Source: Paramarasmius palmivorus (Eukaryota > Basidiomycota > Agaricomycetes > Agaricales > Marasmiaceae). From it: a stretch of DNA of 64,000 bases. The notes under the pieces were generated by a model. The model worked only from the letters and a program-made list of their open reading frames with translations. It was not told the DNA's origin and ran no database searches. The stretch spans positions 124,001 through 188,000 of the forward strand of contig JAYKXP010000015.1 in the NCBI GenBank assembly GCA_037176845.1. The letters run 5' to 3'. The translations under genes and the position numbers were made by a program. This document shows, piece after piece, positions 47,392-64,000 of the stretch; position 1 is the first letter of the stretch; each line of letters opens with the position of its first letter.

Positions 47392-50306
47392 CTACGAGGA
47401 AGGAGAGTCTTCATTAGGAATAAAGTATGGCCAACCGCGACCTACACCATTTTCTTCGGCATTGACCGGTGTCGCCCATTCATCTCGGGGTCTCAAACCC
47501 CAGCTTTCGAGATATTCAGTAAACTTGCTGGCAACTGTTTTGTGTCCTTGTGCATTCTGATGTCCACTGGCAGGTCCTAGTCAACGACAAGGAATGCTAT
47601 GAACGAAAAAAGACGGCTTACTCGGGGGTGTAATCCATGATGGTGGTCCACTTGGTTGCGTCCACCAAAAAGATTTGACCATCACCCAAACGACGTCTGG
47701 AAGCCGGGATCAGGGTGGTGCCGTGATCTTGGACCAGATAACGTACCTCTCGTCTACAACTCTCTGATAGACTCCTTGATACACGATGTGCAATACTGTA
47801 GGGAAGCCCCACTGCAAATGGAACATCAGATGGGAGAGAAATGAAAGTATAGTTAGCGTACCGGAGCAACGACGAAGATTGGCTGATCATGATATATCGT
47901 TCGAAGCCGAGCAAGGAACTGGAGGTAATTCTATCAAAAGGTTAACTTCCTTCTTTGACACAATTGATTTAGCGCCCTACTTGATAGAACTCCTCTGGGG
48001 TAACGAGGTTGTAAAAATCATTTGCGCTATATGATTATGAGGTCAATCACGCTGGGTGGATTCCGGAGGTCAAACGCACCCCAAGTGAATAAAAATGTGG
48101 GAAGCAGTCGGTACATCTTTCGAAAAGTCCCAGTCGGTGGTGAACTGATGGCCCGGAGTATAGATATAACCCGCATCTTCAGTCTTTCGTATAGACGTTG
48201 TTAGTATGGGGAGTACAGCGAATGGATAGTAACTAACATGAAAGAATTCGACAGAGATTCCGTGGGGCTGGTCAGCATGAGGTCTATCCTAGATTTTGTT
48301 TTGATTAGTCAGAACAGTCTTCGAGTAGAATCATCTCACTGTTAGCATAGCCCCAGGTTGGCTCGTAATGTTGTGCTCGGCTTTGAAATGCTCTGAAAGG
48401 AGGAAGGGCCAGGCCTGGTTTATGCCTTTAAATACATCGGCACCGTTGTACCCCTTTAAAGAATGTAAGCATCGATCTAAACAAGCTTGTACGGAGAGAA
48501 GACTTACGGACGAAAGCGAGTCCCCAATGAATTGGAACACTAGCTCGGATGGTCGATAACGGAGTACGGATGCATCCTGAGTAAAAGGTATCAGTCGGCG
48601 CCTACACGGTGACAGGTATGACCCACATGATTGATCTCCAAGTTATCCAGCTGTATCTTGTTGAATGGACTTGGATCCCTGATGTTGATGCGCACAATGG
48701 CACTCTCCAAAACGTCGGACCCTAGAGTGATCGTTTGACTGCCTGGAATCGTATTGATTATCTGAAATTCTTGATAGTTTACTGATACCGCGATCGCTGC
48801 GTTGGGAAAAGTGAGAGAGCCGAGATTGAGGATGAGTTTCTTCAAGTTCTTGAAGTGAAGCTTGAAGCCAGTCCCATTCCTGTTAACATGAAACATCAGT
48901 TAAAGCAATAAAGATACTCGAGGAGGGACATACCACCATGCGCGACATGACGTATCCCAACGACCATGATAGTAAATCGCAGGATCTGTGTTCTTGATTA
49001 TGATTGTGTCAGGCTCACTAGTGACGCTAGCTGGAGCAGCAACGGGAGCGTCGGGAATACCGCCAGGAAGCCCAGTGAGGTTGGCGTTTTGAAGGGTTGC
49101 CGTAGTGGGTTTGACCACATACACGCCCAATGGCCCTTCTTCAGCAACAACCTTCTCCCAATTTCCGTCGAAAAAGTTGGGATTTATGAACGAGGGTGAA
49201 AATGTGTCAGTGGGCAATGTGAGCCAACTCTCGTCCGTAACGAAATAGTGTGGATCATCAGAGGCTTTGGTAGCCCAAATGATACCAGCTGCAATGAGTC
49301 CTGCCGGACCTCGGTATAATGCGTCTTGAACACCATAAACGGCGATAACGACTGTCGAGGTGGCTTGGAAGTTGACATTGTAACGCTGTGGACGAGTCCA
49401 ATTCCTCCCAGAGCCAACGAGATCGCCATTTACATACAGGGTATAGTAATCGTCACAGGTGATATCGATGGTAAGGCGGTCCACAGGCTGAGGTAGTGTG
49501 ATCGTCTTGCGGAAGGGGCGTGCCCCACCAGGCGGAGCGGGGCTCGACAACACTTCTCCAGTCCAGATCCACTTTGCAGTGCCCAAGTCAGGTGTGAAGG
49601 CAGTCCCTTGAGGCGACTCGGTAGAGAAATGTGCAACCACATCACGGCGTACGGGCATACCCGAGTGCACATCGCTAGCAGCGGTAGCACTAGGGTAGCT
49701 AATAGAGACAGATGAAGGGGGGACACTACATTCGGGTATTTTTTCTGCAACGAGATTTTCGACAGAAGACGAGTAATGAGTCAAGCCGGAAGATGAGCTT
49801 GTCACCAATAGCTGGCTCAGAAACGCATGTATCTGAGAAGAGATTTGGTGTATGGTGTTTTGTGCAACACCAGTGACTAGTCGGTGCGTCTCCGAAGTGA
49901 TGTCTGTTGCTACCTGTTCCGCCAGGGTCGTTACAGTGCTTTTCGTCATTTGAACTAAAGTTGACTGCATCCTGACATCGGTTTGAAAGACGGACAGGTT
50001 GGGCTTTCCCTGTATCCTGAAAGTTGTCCATGGAACCGAGCTGATAATTCCAGGAACCGTAGGTATGTCAACGAGTTGAGTCTACCAGCGGCGGAGAGAC
50101 AGACGTACCTCTGGGCCTCTGAGCTAAGGTTCGAAGCTCGAGATATTGAAGAGCGGGTTGATGGCCATTGGTCTCGGAGAGCATTGGCTAAAACATCGTG
50201 GATACTACAATAAGTGTGGTGAGTTAGCCAATCCTCGATGAGATTACTGTGCCTACCTTGCCAGTGAGTCGTCCAACGATAAAGTGGGGGATTCGGGGAT
50301 TGACAT
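47392..50306 (-). CDS. Multidomain SGNH/GDSL esterase with N-terminal galactose-binding-like module
   Basis: About ten short introns; start MSIPESPTLSLDDSLA at 50306, stop at 47392, roughly 770 residues. Order: a Thr-rich helical region (VFQTDVRMQSTLVQMTKS); a jelly-roll, carbohydrate-binding-like module (LGTAKWIWTGEV, GGARPFRKTI, DITCDDYYTLYVNGDLVGSG, AVYGVQDALYRGPAG); a second beta module (NTDPAIYYHGRWDTSCRAWW, GTGFKLHFKNLKKLILNLG); then the SGNH hydrolase. Catalytic blocks: FIGDSLSSGYN (nucleophile Ser, about 48525), HLGANDFYN (block III, about 48000-48080) and DGHQNAQGHKTVA (Asp-His, about 47530). It ends PNEDSPSS. Probably deacylates a carbohydrate. No signal peptide is visible, which is odd for such an enzyme. 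It is head-to-head with the gene at 51570, which repeats its N-terminal module. Confidence 0.85.
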
Positions 50307-51569
50307 CTTGCCTATGTTCCAAGTAGAGACAGGACCCTATAAGATAGATATGTATTGGAGCAATCTTAGAAACCAAGCTGGTCCGTAGAAATCGTCCCTA
50401 GCGCTGATTCCGGCTATGTACATGACAGACAGAATGGCTGCACCTTTAGATTGTCAATGTATCTCGGTGCTGGCATAGAAAATGCGGTCTAAAAATCTCA
50501 CCGATACAATTTGCATCAGCCCAACTCCGCTTTTTCCCAACTTTTTCCCAATGCTTGTGTATAAACGATTCAATCTTGAATCAATCTTCCGTTACGAATG
50601 TCAACAGAACGGGAAACTCTTGGGACATTGAGGGTTCAAATCTAAAAATTATATGGTCGGGAATGACGCGGTTGTCGTATCAGCTTGGACGTACCTTGTG
50701 GAGAATACAAAAGTAACAACAAAGTCCGTGTCGTGTCGAATGGAAGTCAGAAAAAGAGGCACATGGTTCATTTGTCAGCACGCGCCCTTGAATGAATCAA
50801 ATTTGAAAGCCGAAAAGCAACCGAAAGGCCTCTCTCGTCTTACTCTCATGACCGGTGAGCATGATGGATTCAATGGAACAATTCAATGACTGACATTCCA
50901 ATACACCAGAATGTCGAGTTGTTCACCGGCTTCTTCAATTACTCCGTAGTACCTAGATCAAATCTCAGTAGACTCTATCAAGACTTTATTATCGACGCAT
51001 CTGGCGCGAGGTTCGTATAGATCTCGCTCTCGCTCAGTGCTATGGCAATCGCGTCGCTGAGCCTGCTGAATCAGTGAAACTTTGTGAGAGAGCTTTCGAG
51101 CTACTCACGATCAAGAAAGCAGGAGGAAGGTTAGTCTACTAGGTGAATTCTCAGGTAAGGCTGGTTAATCGAATCTAGCTCTTTATCTGAGGCTCTTGGT
51201 TAATCGGATTTGCAGACTCCAAACCATTCGACATGAGAACAATTCCGCGCAACAGGGGAAATCATATCGCCGGACCCGCCATCCAGGAATTTCGACAGCT
51301 TCCATACTAGCCGTCCTGCATGAATAGTGTCGGGCGGTGACAGGCAACTCAGACTCGGCAGAACAGGCTTAGGCAACGTTCGATAATCAGGTGGCCGCGT
51401 CGGGAACAGAACGCTCCAACGTACTTGATAATACAAAAATTTGATTTTCTTGAGCCAGTCACGGTGTTTTTTCCTCAAGCTATATAATCTGGAGAGGCCA
51501 AATCTGAATACTAAGTACAGCACCCACTGTTTTCTTCCTCACCCCATCTAACTCGCTCGAAATACAACG
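50307..51569. other. Shared divergent promoter region of the SGNH-module pair
   Basis: About 1.26 kb between the two divergent paralogs. A 78-codon plus frame (50653-50889) is not convincing. Near 50628 there is a GGTTCAAATC that resembles a tRNA T-arm, but the flanks do not pair. A TATA box for the plus-strand gene is listed separately. Confidence 0.5.
51481..51487 (+). promoter_or_regulatory. TATA box of the module-only gene
   Basis: TATATAA, 89 bases before the ATG at 51570, followed by a pyrimidine-rich CTGTTTTCTTCCTCACCCC stretch and an A-rich context (AATACAACG) at the start codon. This is typical of strongly expressed fungal genes. Confidence 0.65.
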
Positions 51570-53007
51570 ATGTCTGTTGTTCAGCCCAGAAACACTTATC
51601 CCGGCTCAGTCTCGGTCACTCCCACTTCCACGCAGAGGTATGTTAGTTGATCTTACATTTCCTGGAGTCGTTCTCAATGCCGAGTACTATCGTTGCCTCT
51701 TCCACCTCCAGTGTGCCAAATGGACAGTCTCAAGTGTATGATCTTTCGCTTCTATGCTGACGCTTCAGACTGATACTTTTTCAGGAATGGTTTTGCAGCT
51801 AAAAGCGCCCAGGGTTACATCAACTCCGCGGCCAATACTACCAACATCACCAACCAGTCGTCTTTGACCCACCAGCAACAACAGTCCAGCACTACGACCA
51901 CGTCGTCTTCGGTCATCCAGTCCGTTATCACCCAAGAGGTCCAGTCGTAGGTGTCAATGGCTTCTTTAGGGACCACACAGATTCTGATTCCTTTCATATT
52001 ACAGTGCGATGACCCATGTTCTGAGCAATGTCCCGTGGATCAAGTTCAGAGTTCACGCCGAACCTGACTTGCAAGTCTTCCAGACTGACGCCAGGCTGCA
52101 ACAGGCTTTGACTCAGATCTCCCAAGCCACAGCTACTACCATTGCTCAGACCATCACCACCGAGTTCACCTCTCAGATGGAGACTCTTATCCAGAGTGTC
52201 ACCAAGACGGCCACTGCCCAGATCTCGGCCACCATGGTTGAGCTCATCCAACAGCTTATCACTGTCAGCACTTTGACTCACTTCTCCACCAACGCTGGCC
52301 CCTTGATCATTCCAGGCATTCCCGACTGCGGTGACAATGGTGTTATTGTTGATCCAGTAGGTCCCACTGAACCCATTGGTCCCATTACAAAACCATCCAC
52401 GAAGCCGCCAAGTCTTCCCGACTTGGGAACGGCCAGCTGGATCTGGACCAAGGAGGTTTTAGCTGGTAACCCTCCTGGCGGTGCTCGTCCCTTCCGCAAA
52501 GCCTTTACCGCCAAAGTCCCCGTTGACAATCTTGTCATCGACATCACCTGCGACAACTACTATACCCTCTACGTCAACGGCTATCTTGTCGGTTCTGGTA
52601 GGGACTGGACCAAATCCCAGCGCTACCGCGTCACCTTCCGGCCGACATACAACGTCGTCGTCGCCGTTTACGGTGTCCAAGATACCGTTTACGTCGCCCA
52701 GGCGGGTGTCATTGCCTCTGCTGTTGCCTGGAGCTCGACCCAGCCCAACGCCCCTGCATTCACTTTTGGTACCGACGCCAGCTGGAAGACCGTCGCTACC
52801 CCGAACTTCTCCAACAACTTCTTCACGCCAGGCTTCGACGACAGCACCTGGGACGACGCCACCGTCGAGGGTCCCTATGGTATGCCGCCATGGGGCCCCG
52901 TTCCCAAGCCGATTGCGTACACTCCACAGAACGCTGGGCTTAACCAGCTCCCTGGTGGCGTTCCTGATGCTCCGGACGCCAATGCTGCGACTGTGTTGAC
53001 GGAGTAA
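51570..53007 (+). CDS. Module-only paralog of the SGNH esterase N-terminus (lectin-like, no esterase)
   Basis: Four exons. The start MSVVQPRNTYPGSVSVTPTS is followed by a Gln/Ser/Thr-rich stretch, a Thr-rich helix (TATTIAQTITTEFTSQMETL) and the same jelly-roll module as the neighbouring esterase: LGTASWIWTKEVL, GGARPFRKAF, DITCDNYYTLYVNGYLVGSG, AVYGVQDTVYVAQAGV, FDDSTWDDATVEGPYGM. The module resembles the N-terminal domains of alpha-L-rhamnosidase-type enzymes and galactose-binding folds. The protein stops at NAATVLTE (53007), the point where the paralog continues into its second beta domain and esterase. Codons end strongly in C (GAC AAC TAC, GTC GTC GTC GCC), unlike the neighbours. With its TATA box, this suggests high expression. 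No signal peptide. Possibly a cytosolic lectin-like or storage protein. Confidence 0.8.
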
Positions 53008-53437
53008 ACAGCTTTGTCTTGTGACAAGATGTTGTGCATGGTCGTGGTACAGTTATTTTCCTAGTATGTAAAATCGTAGCTTTGCTTGTGTCTTGTAATC
53101 GTCCTGTCTTTCGCTCGTTTTGTTCGTGATTAAGCTTACTTAGATTCAATATCTCCTACTTGCAGGAGGTTGGACTTGTAGTTCCTCATTTTAGCTCTCC
53201 ATGTTATGTAGTACTTACTCTCGTTAATAAATTGCGTTTCTTTGGTTGTTCTTCTATTTGCGGTTTGGGACGCTAAATAAGGACTGCGGGAACTAAAATT
53301 CAGAGACATAAAGACATCTAGGTAAGATACAAAGCATATTAGAAGGATAACCCAGTTCCGTTCAATAAATAATGTACAGATTCCATCCTTCACTATCCGA
53401 TCCGAGAACACGAATACACAAAGAGTCAACAAACCGA
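53008..53437. other. Convergent intergenic region
   Basis: About 430 bases, T-rich on the plus strand; nothing recognised. Confidence 0.5.
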
Positions 53438-56143
53438 TTAAGTAACTCCTCCAGAGGCATACAACGGGTCGTGCAAACTGACGTGAGATTGTTCAACTGG
53501 CACGTCATCCTGGCAGAGTTCTATCACCATCGTAGGGTCAGAAGGCCGCGGGAAAGTCAAGACCGAGTTGACTATGTCTTGGGAGAAACTTGCACCCATG
53601 CTAGGGCCATTAAGGAGCTCATCTAGCGTTCGAGCGAACCTGAACGCCAGCGGCATTCGCTGACCGATCTTTTCTATCGCGGTCCTAGGGAAACTAAGTG
53701 ACTGAATCAGAGAATAACAGAACATCCTCACTGTATAAAATCGATCTCCGCGCGTAAAGTAGCGACGTAATGATCGTCTGCTGCGTCGTACGAGGCCAGG
53801 AGAAACCGAGCCAGTACCCGACCAGCTACGAACCAGCAAAACTAGGTGAAAAGCGCCGTTATTCGCTACAGTTACGTCAGAGTAAGAACCAGCACGAACC
53901 GAGCAGAATGGGTCTAGTAAGGTTAGATCATAGCTCGTTGACTGTATATCGTGTACGAGATCCAAAATGCACCGCGCAGCAGCCAAAATCTTCATCGCTG
54001 ATACACACGCGACATTACGGATAGCAGCGTGGGGATCATGCAATATAATCGTCGCCCTACCACCATGAACCAGAGTTGAGTTTTCACAAAGTTCTCATGA
54101 CCATGAAAAACACTCACGCGTACGGCATCAAAGAAGCGGTGTACAAGTGGCTATCTACCGTCGTTGTTGTGATCGGGTTTCTCAGATGACCCGGGAATGA
54201 CGGGAGAAAAGAAGAGATCTACAGCATATTTAAGTTTTGATATAACAGACAAAGTAAGACGACAACTTACCAAACGGTCTATCTCCATAAACTGTTCAAC
54301 GTCTGCACGGTCGAGTGTGGGGAGGCCCTCATCTGCGGTCGTTTCGATAAAGTTGTGCTGACGTTGCAAGTGACGCGCACGGAAACGTAGATTGAATGTC
54401 TTGACCATGGCTTGAAACATATGTCAGAGTACAGCGTCGGTGCAGGTTAGACCCCGACTCACATATCAAGATTGTGCCTTTAATATACAATACGAACGAA
54501 TCTGTTTGATCCACTGGATGATGAATCAATAGATGAGGGTCGTGCATCCATTGACGAGCATGTGCTTCAATCATTCCTTGAGAACCTTGAGACTATTGGT
54601 ATGTTAGCACCGAGTTAGATTGACACAAAAGAAGACATACCTTTGGGTTGACACCAAGAGGGATAGCCTGTCCAACATCTTGATCATCCAGACTGAGAGC
54701 CCAGCCATTGCCACATCCTTGCTCACGTTCTGTAGCATAAGCCAACCAGAACGCATTCCTGCGAATCTCCTCCTCGATAACAGTCTCGGCCTCGAAAATC
54801 AATGATGCACCGGACTGTATATGTTCCGCGGGAGGCTTTGTCGCAATCCCATTCAATGATGCGTGTGGCGTATCATAACTCGGCCGCGCATCATCCGAGT
54901 ACACTGCTTGACCTTTGGAATCGTACGACCGTGCATGGACGTTCAAGCCATTCTCGTGGGCTTGAAGGCGTCTAAAGTAATTGTAGCACTGCCATTTCTC
55001 GTTGTCCCTTCCCGGATGTTGAGAGGGAACAGGGGGGCACAGGTTGAGACCCAGGAGAATGGCCAACCGAAGTGTCCTCGAAGACATCATGAACACTTCG
55101 ACTGATTTTGATTGAGCCCAATAGTACCAACTCAGAACGATGTTGGTGCGAAGGACCTCGAATAGATTTTCACCAGAGTACTCCATTTTCTCTGAGGCTT
55201 CTTTGGCGTGCGACGCATGTGCTTCGGCAAAGTTATCGCGAGGAGGTGTGGGAGCGTCGAATCTGTAATAGTCTGTCCAACGGGTATAAATGGATCCCAT
55301 GGCACAAATTGCGTGCAATAGAGATACGGCGGGAAATTTGGGATGAGTCGGATGGAAGGAAAGTGATGCAATGAACGATGGTGGGTGAATGAGGCGCGTG
55401 GCGTGTGGATGACATTGAAGAAAAGCTGTCAAGCTGAGAGTATCGGATCAGGGCTGGGGAGTGTTGAAGAAGCAGACTCTCACACTTACAGGTGCTTCAG
55501 GTGATCGTAGTGGGGCAAGCCTTTTGGCCACTTTGGGTTATAGACATCCTGGCTTGGGGGAGAAGGATGCATGTTGGGATAGGGCGACTCGAAATTGATT
55601 AGATGGTACTTGGGTGGATAGTCGTTTGAAGACGTGCTTGAGCTTGATCGCATGCTAGGGCTCTTCTGGTCACTTTCATTTTCCTTCATCCGCAGTTGTT
55701 CCTCCAATTCATCTATTGAAGAGGTCATTATCGAAAAGCATGAATGCTTTAGAATACGCACTGATCCTATTCTCCAGTCTCTCATATCTGGACTTTGGAC
55801 CCTCGACCTTTGGAGCAGACGCGTCGGCAACTGGAAGAGTAAAGTCAGACGAGGAATATCGGAGGAATGCGCCCAGCGCAAATGAGGCTCACTGTCGTCA
55901 TATGTGCACTCTGGGGGTCGAGCCTGCTTCAATTGGCTCCCTGCTGCCGCCTGAGCAACGCTGTGACTGTGAGACCGCAAACACGTCGAGCACGTCGGCC
56001 GCTTCGCATCGCTAAAGAATATCGGTTCATTCGACTGAGCTATGACATAGTATTGAGATAGTCACCATTTCTTGTAGTGAAAAATTTGGTCAGAGATTTT
56101 CCGAAGAGTTTTCAAGGCTACTCACAAGTTTTCTCCTCCGACA
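53438..56143 (-). CDS. Fungal-specific transcription factor with damaged zinc-cluster frame
   Basis: Minus-strand regulator, stop at 53438. The middle homology region is well kept: FLQCHPHATRLIHPPSF, LLHAICAMGSIYTRW, LFEVLRTNIVLSWYYWAQSK, RLAILLGLNLCPP, EEIRRNAFWLAYATEREQG, GNGWALSLDDQDVGQAIPLG, TDSFVLYIKGT and TFNLRFRARH. After an intron with a GTTCGT donor near 53911 it continues FCWFVAGRVLARFLLASYDA and KIGQRMPLAFRFARTLDELL. At the N-terminus, CRRRKL (56143-56126) and DAKRPTCSTC ... PPECTYDD (from about 56010) are the two halves of a Zn2Cys6 cluster. The intron between them leaves the halves out of frame, and the third Cys codon is missing. No start codon could be assigned. It may be a recent pseudogene or use an unseen exon. 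Confidence 0.7.
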
Positions 56144-57199
56144 CTGTGTGCGTTACTATGTAAGTCAAATGTCATACGAATGATTAGAGGGAAAGTATAC
56201 CTGATGACATGCCTAACCAGCGATCAAGTCAATACCATAGAGTAATTCGAGAGAAATTTGCCACACCTGATGCCTTTTCAGAATAAGGCTGGAACTTGAC
56301 ATAGGGAACAGAGGGAAGATAGCATGTTCCGTCGTATCTGTCCCACTTTTTGGAAGAATGATACCAGAGGCACGTGAAGTAGGCGTCAGTGTATACAAGG
56401 TCAAAGTGTCTTTCTTGGAATGCAACCACCATCATCCACGGATCTCTTACCTCCGAACCGCCTCACAAGACGGAATGAATTAGAAACAGTAACGGTGTGA
56501 ATGTCGAGTATGATTTCCATGTGAGTAAGTTCATTCTTAGCATCGAATTCACCATTCTAAACTAACATACGACGCCAGATGATATAGGAGTGGAGCCAAG
56601 CTGGGAACACATCGCGCTCGAAACGGCCGAGAATGCTTCTATGGCCCTCTATAATCACAGCTATGCTCTATGTTAGGTATCCAATTGCTAATGCTTTCGC
56701 AAAGAGTGGAACCTTAAAAACAGGGACTTTCAGGACGGTCAAGAGTGACAGTCATTCTCCTATCGTCTCTTTCAAGCCGAAATTCTGCGAGCTATATGCT
56801 CGGACTTTTGGTATGAGCAAGCGATTGCTTTTCGTGGTTCCTAAGTCTTGCCACTGCCAGAGTCTTGGATGGAGTCAAGGTCGAGTGGTCTCTCGGTCGT
56901 CTCCCAGAGTCCCTGAGGTGTTAACACCAAGGGCTCGAATTCGTGCGCATTTCTATAAGTGCACCTATGCTAACTAGTTTCATGTGTACCTCCAATTTTG
57001 CTAGCAATGGTTTTTCTTGTATGAGTAGTTTGGTTGCGGATATACTGAGGGCAATTTGGGCGCCGCGACCCTGAGCAGGATTACATACGTATCAGGTTGT
57101 TATCCGACTTCCGTATCCTTCCAACGCGTCCCGCTGTTCTCAGGTCTGTCCTGACCCTCAATCTCTTTCTTACCACTATGAGCTTTGCTTGAATGACCC
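56144..57199. other. Divergent intergenic region with unresolved minus-strand open segments
   Basis: About 1 kb. On the minus strand, 56435-56229 and 56640-56460 contain open, aromatic-rich stretches (HFDLVYTDAYFTCLWYH, SILGRFERDVFPAWLHSY) that look like exons but do not join in phase. They may be upstream exons of the regulator, a separate decayed gene, or chance. The remainder is the promoter of the BEACH gene. Confidence 0.35.

Positions 57200-64000
<6,801 letters not shown>

Noticed and set aside
47201..47560. 119-codon plus-strand ORF with RRLYTLLWQLFFYS
   Set aside because: It is antisense to the last exon of the SGNH esterase, whose frame carries the catalytic His motif and a clean stop at 47392.
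50620..50650. tRNA-like T-arm (GGTTCAAATC)
   Set aside because: Flanking bases cannot form the T stem and no D arm, anticodon arm or acceptor stem lies upstream.
52481..52999. 172-codon plus-strand Ser/Pro/Thr-rich ORF
   Set aside because: It lies in a second frame of the module-only gene; C-rich third positions remove stops from the shadow frame.
53438..54043. Single uninterrupted 201-codon minus-strand frame as the regulator C-terminus
   Set aside because: The family-typical WFVAGRVLARFLLAS segment is in another frame and is recovered by two introns, so the uninterrupted reading is wrong in the middle.

Overview
The window looks like nuclear DNA of a basidiomycete fungus, most likely an agaricomycete. 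The evidence is the gene structure and gene content: almost every gene is cut by many short introns (about 50-60 nt, GT..AG, often GTNNGT donors), and the genes include Zn2Cys6 / fungal-specific transcription factors, short ABCC transporters, a Gpt2/Sct1-type acyltransferase, a fungal 4'-phosphopantetheinyl transferase and a BEACH protein. I see no transposase, reverse transcriptase, LTR, tRNA, rRNA or CRISPR. All splice joins were worked out by eye from reading-frame continuity, so exon ends are predictions.

Layout. 1-9.8 kb: end of a coiled-coil/Pro-Ser-rich protein (+), a 4'-phosphopantetheinyl transferase-like gene (+), and a full ABCC transporter (-). 10.6-16.5 kb: triosephosphate isomerase (+), a RING/coiled-coil protein (+) and a VAMP7-type R-SNARE (+). 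17.3-28 kb: a second RING protein (-), SEC61 beta (+), a SMYD-like SET protein (-), a third RING protein (-) and a large unknown protein (-). 28.8-36 kb: glycerol-3-phosphate acyltransferase (+), a short fourth RING protein (+), a Zn2Cys6 regulator (+) and a 72-residue HTH-like protein (-). 36.6-45.7 kb: a second ABCC transporter (+) paralogous to the first, an unknown Ser-rich protein (+) and a single-pass membrane protein with three internal repeats (-). 47.4-53 kb: a head-to-head pair made of a multidomain SGNH/GDSL esterase (-) and a shorter paralog carrying only its N-terminal module (+). 53.4 kb to the end: a second fungal-specific regulator (-) and a large BEACH protein (+) that runs off the window.

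The genes do not form one obvious pathway. Housekeeping membrane-traffic and lipid genes (VAMP7, SEC61 beta, acyltransferase, BEACH) are interspersed with lineage-specific duplicates: four RING genes, two ABCC transporters and the SGNH-module pair. The most interesting items are the RING family with a shared RING - KLHV - WLxGR - coiled-coil design, the divergent SGNH esterase/module pair, the degenerate phosphopantetheinyl transferase, the repeat-bearing membrane protein, and the broken N-termini of both transcription factors.
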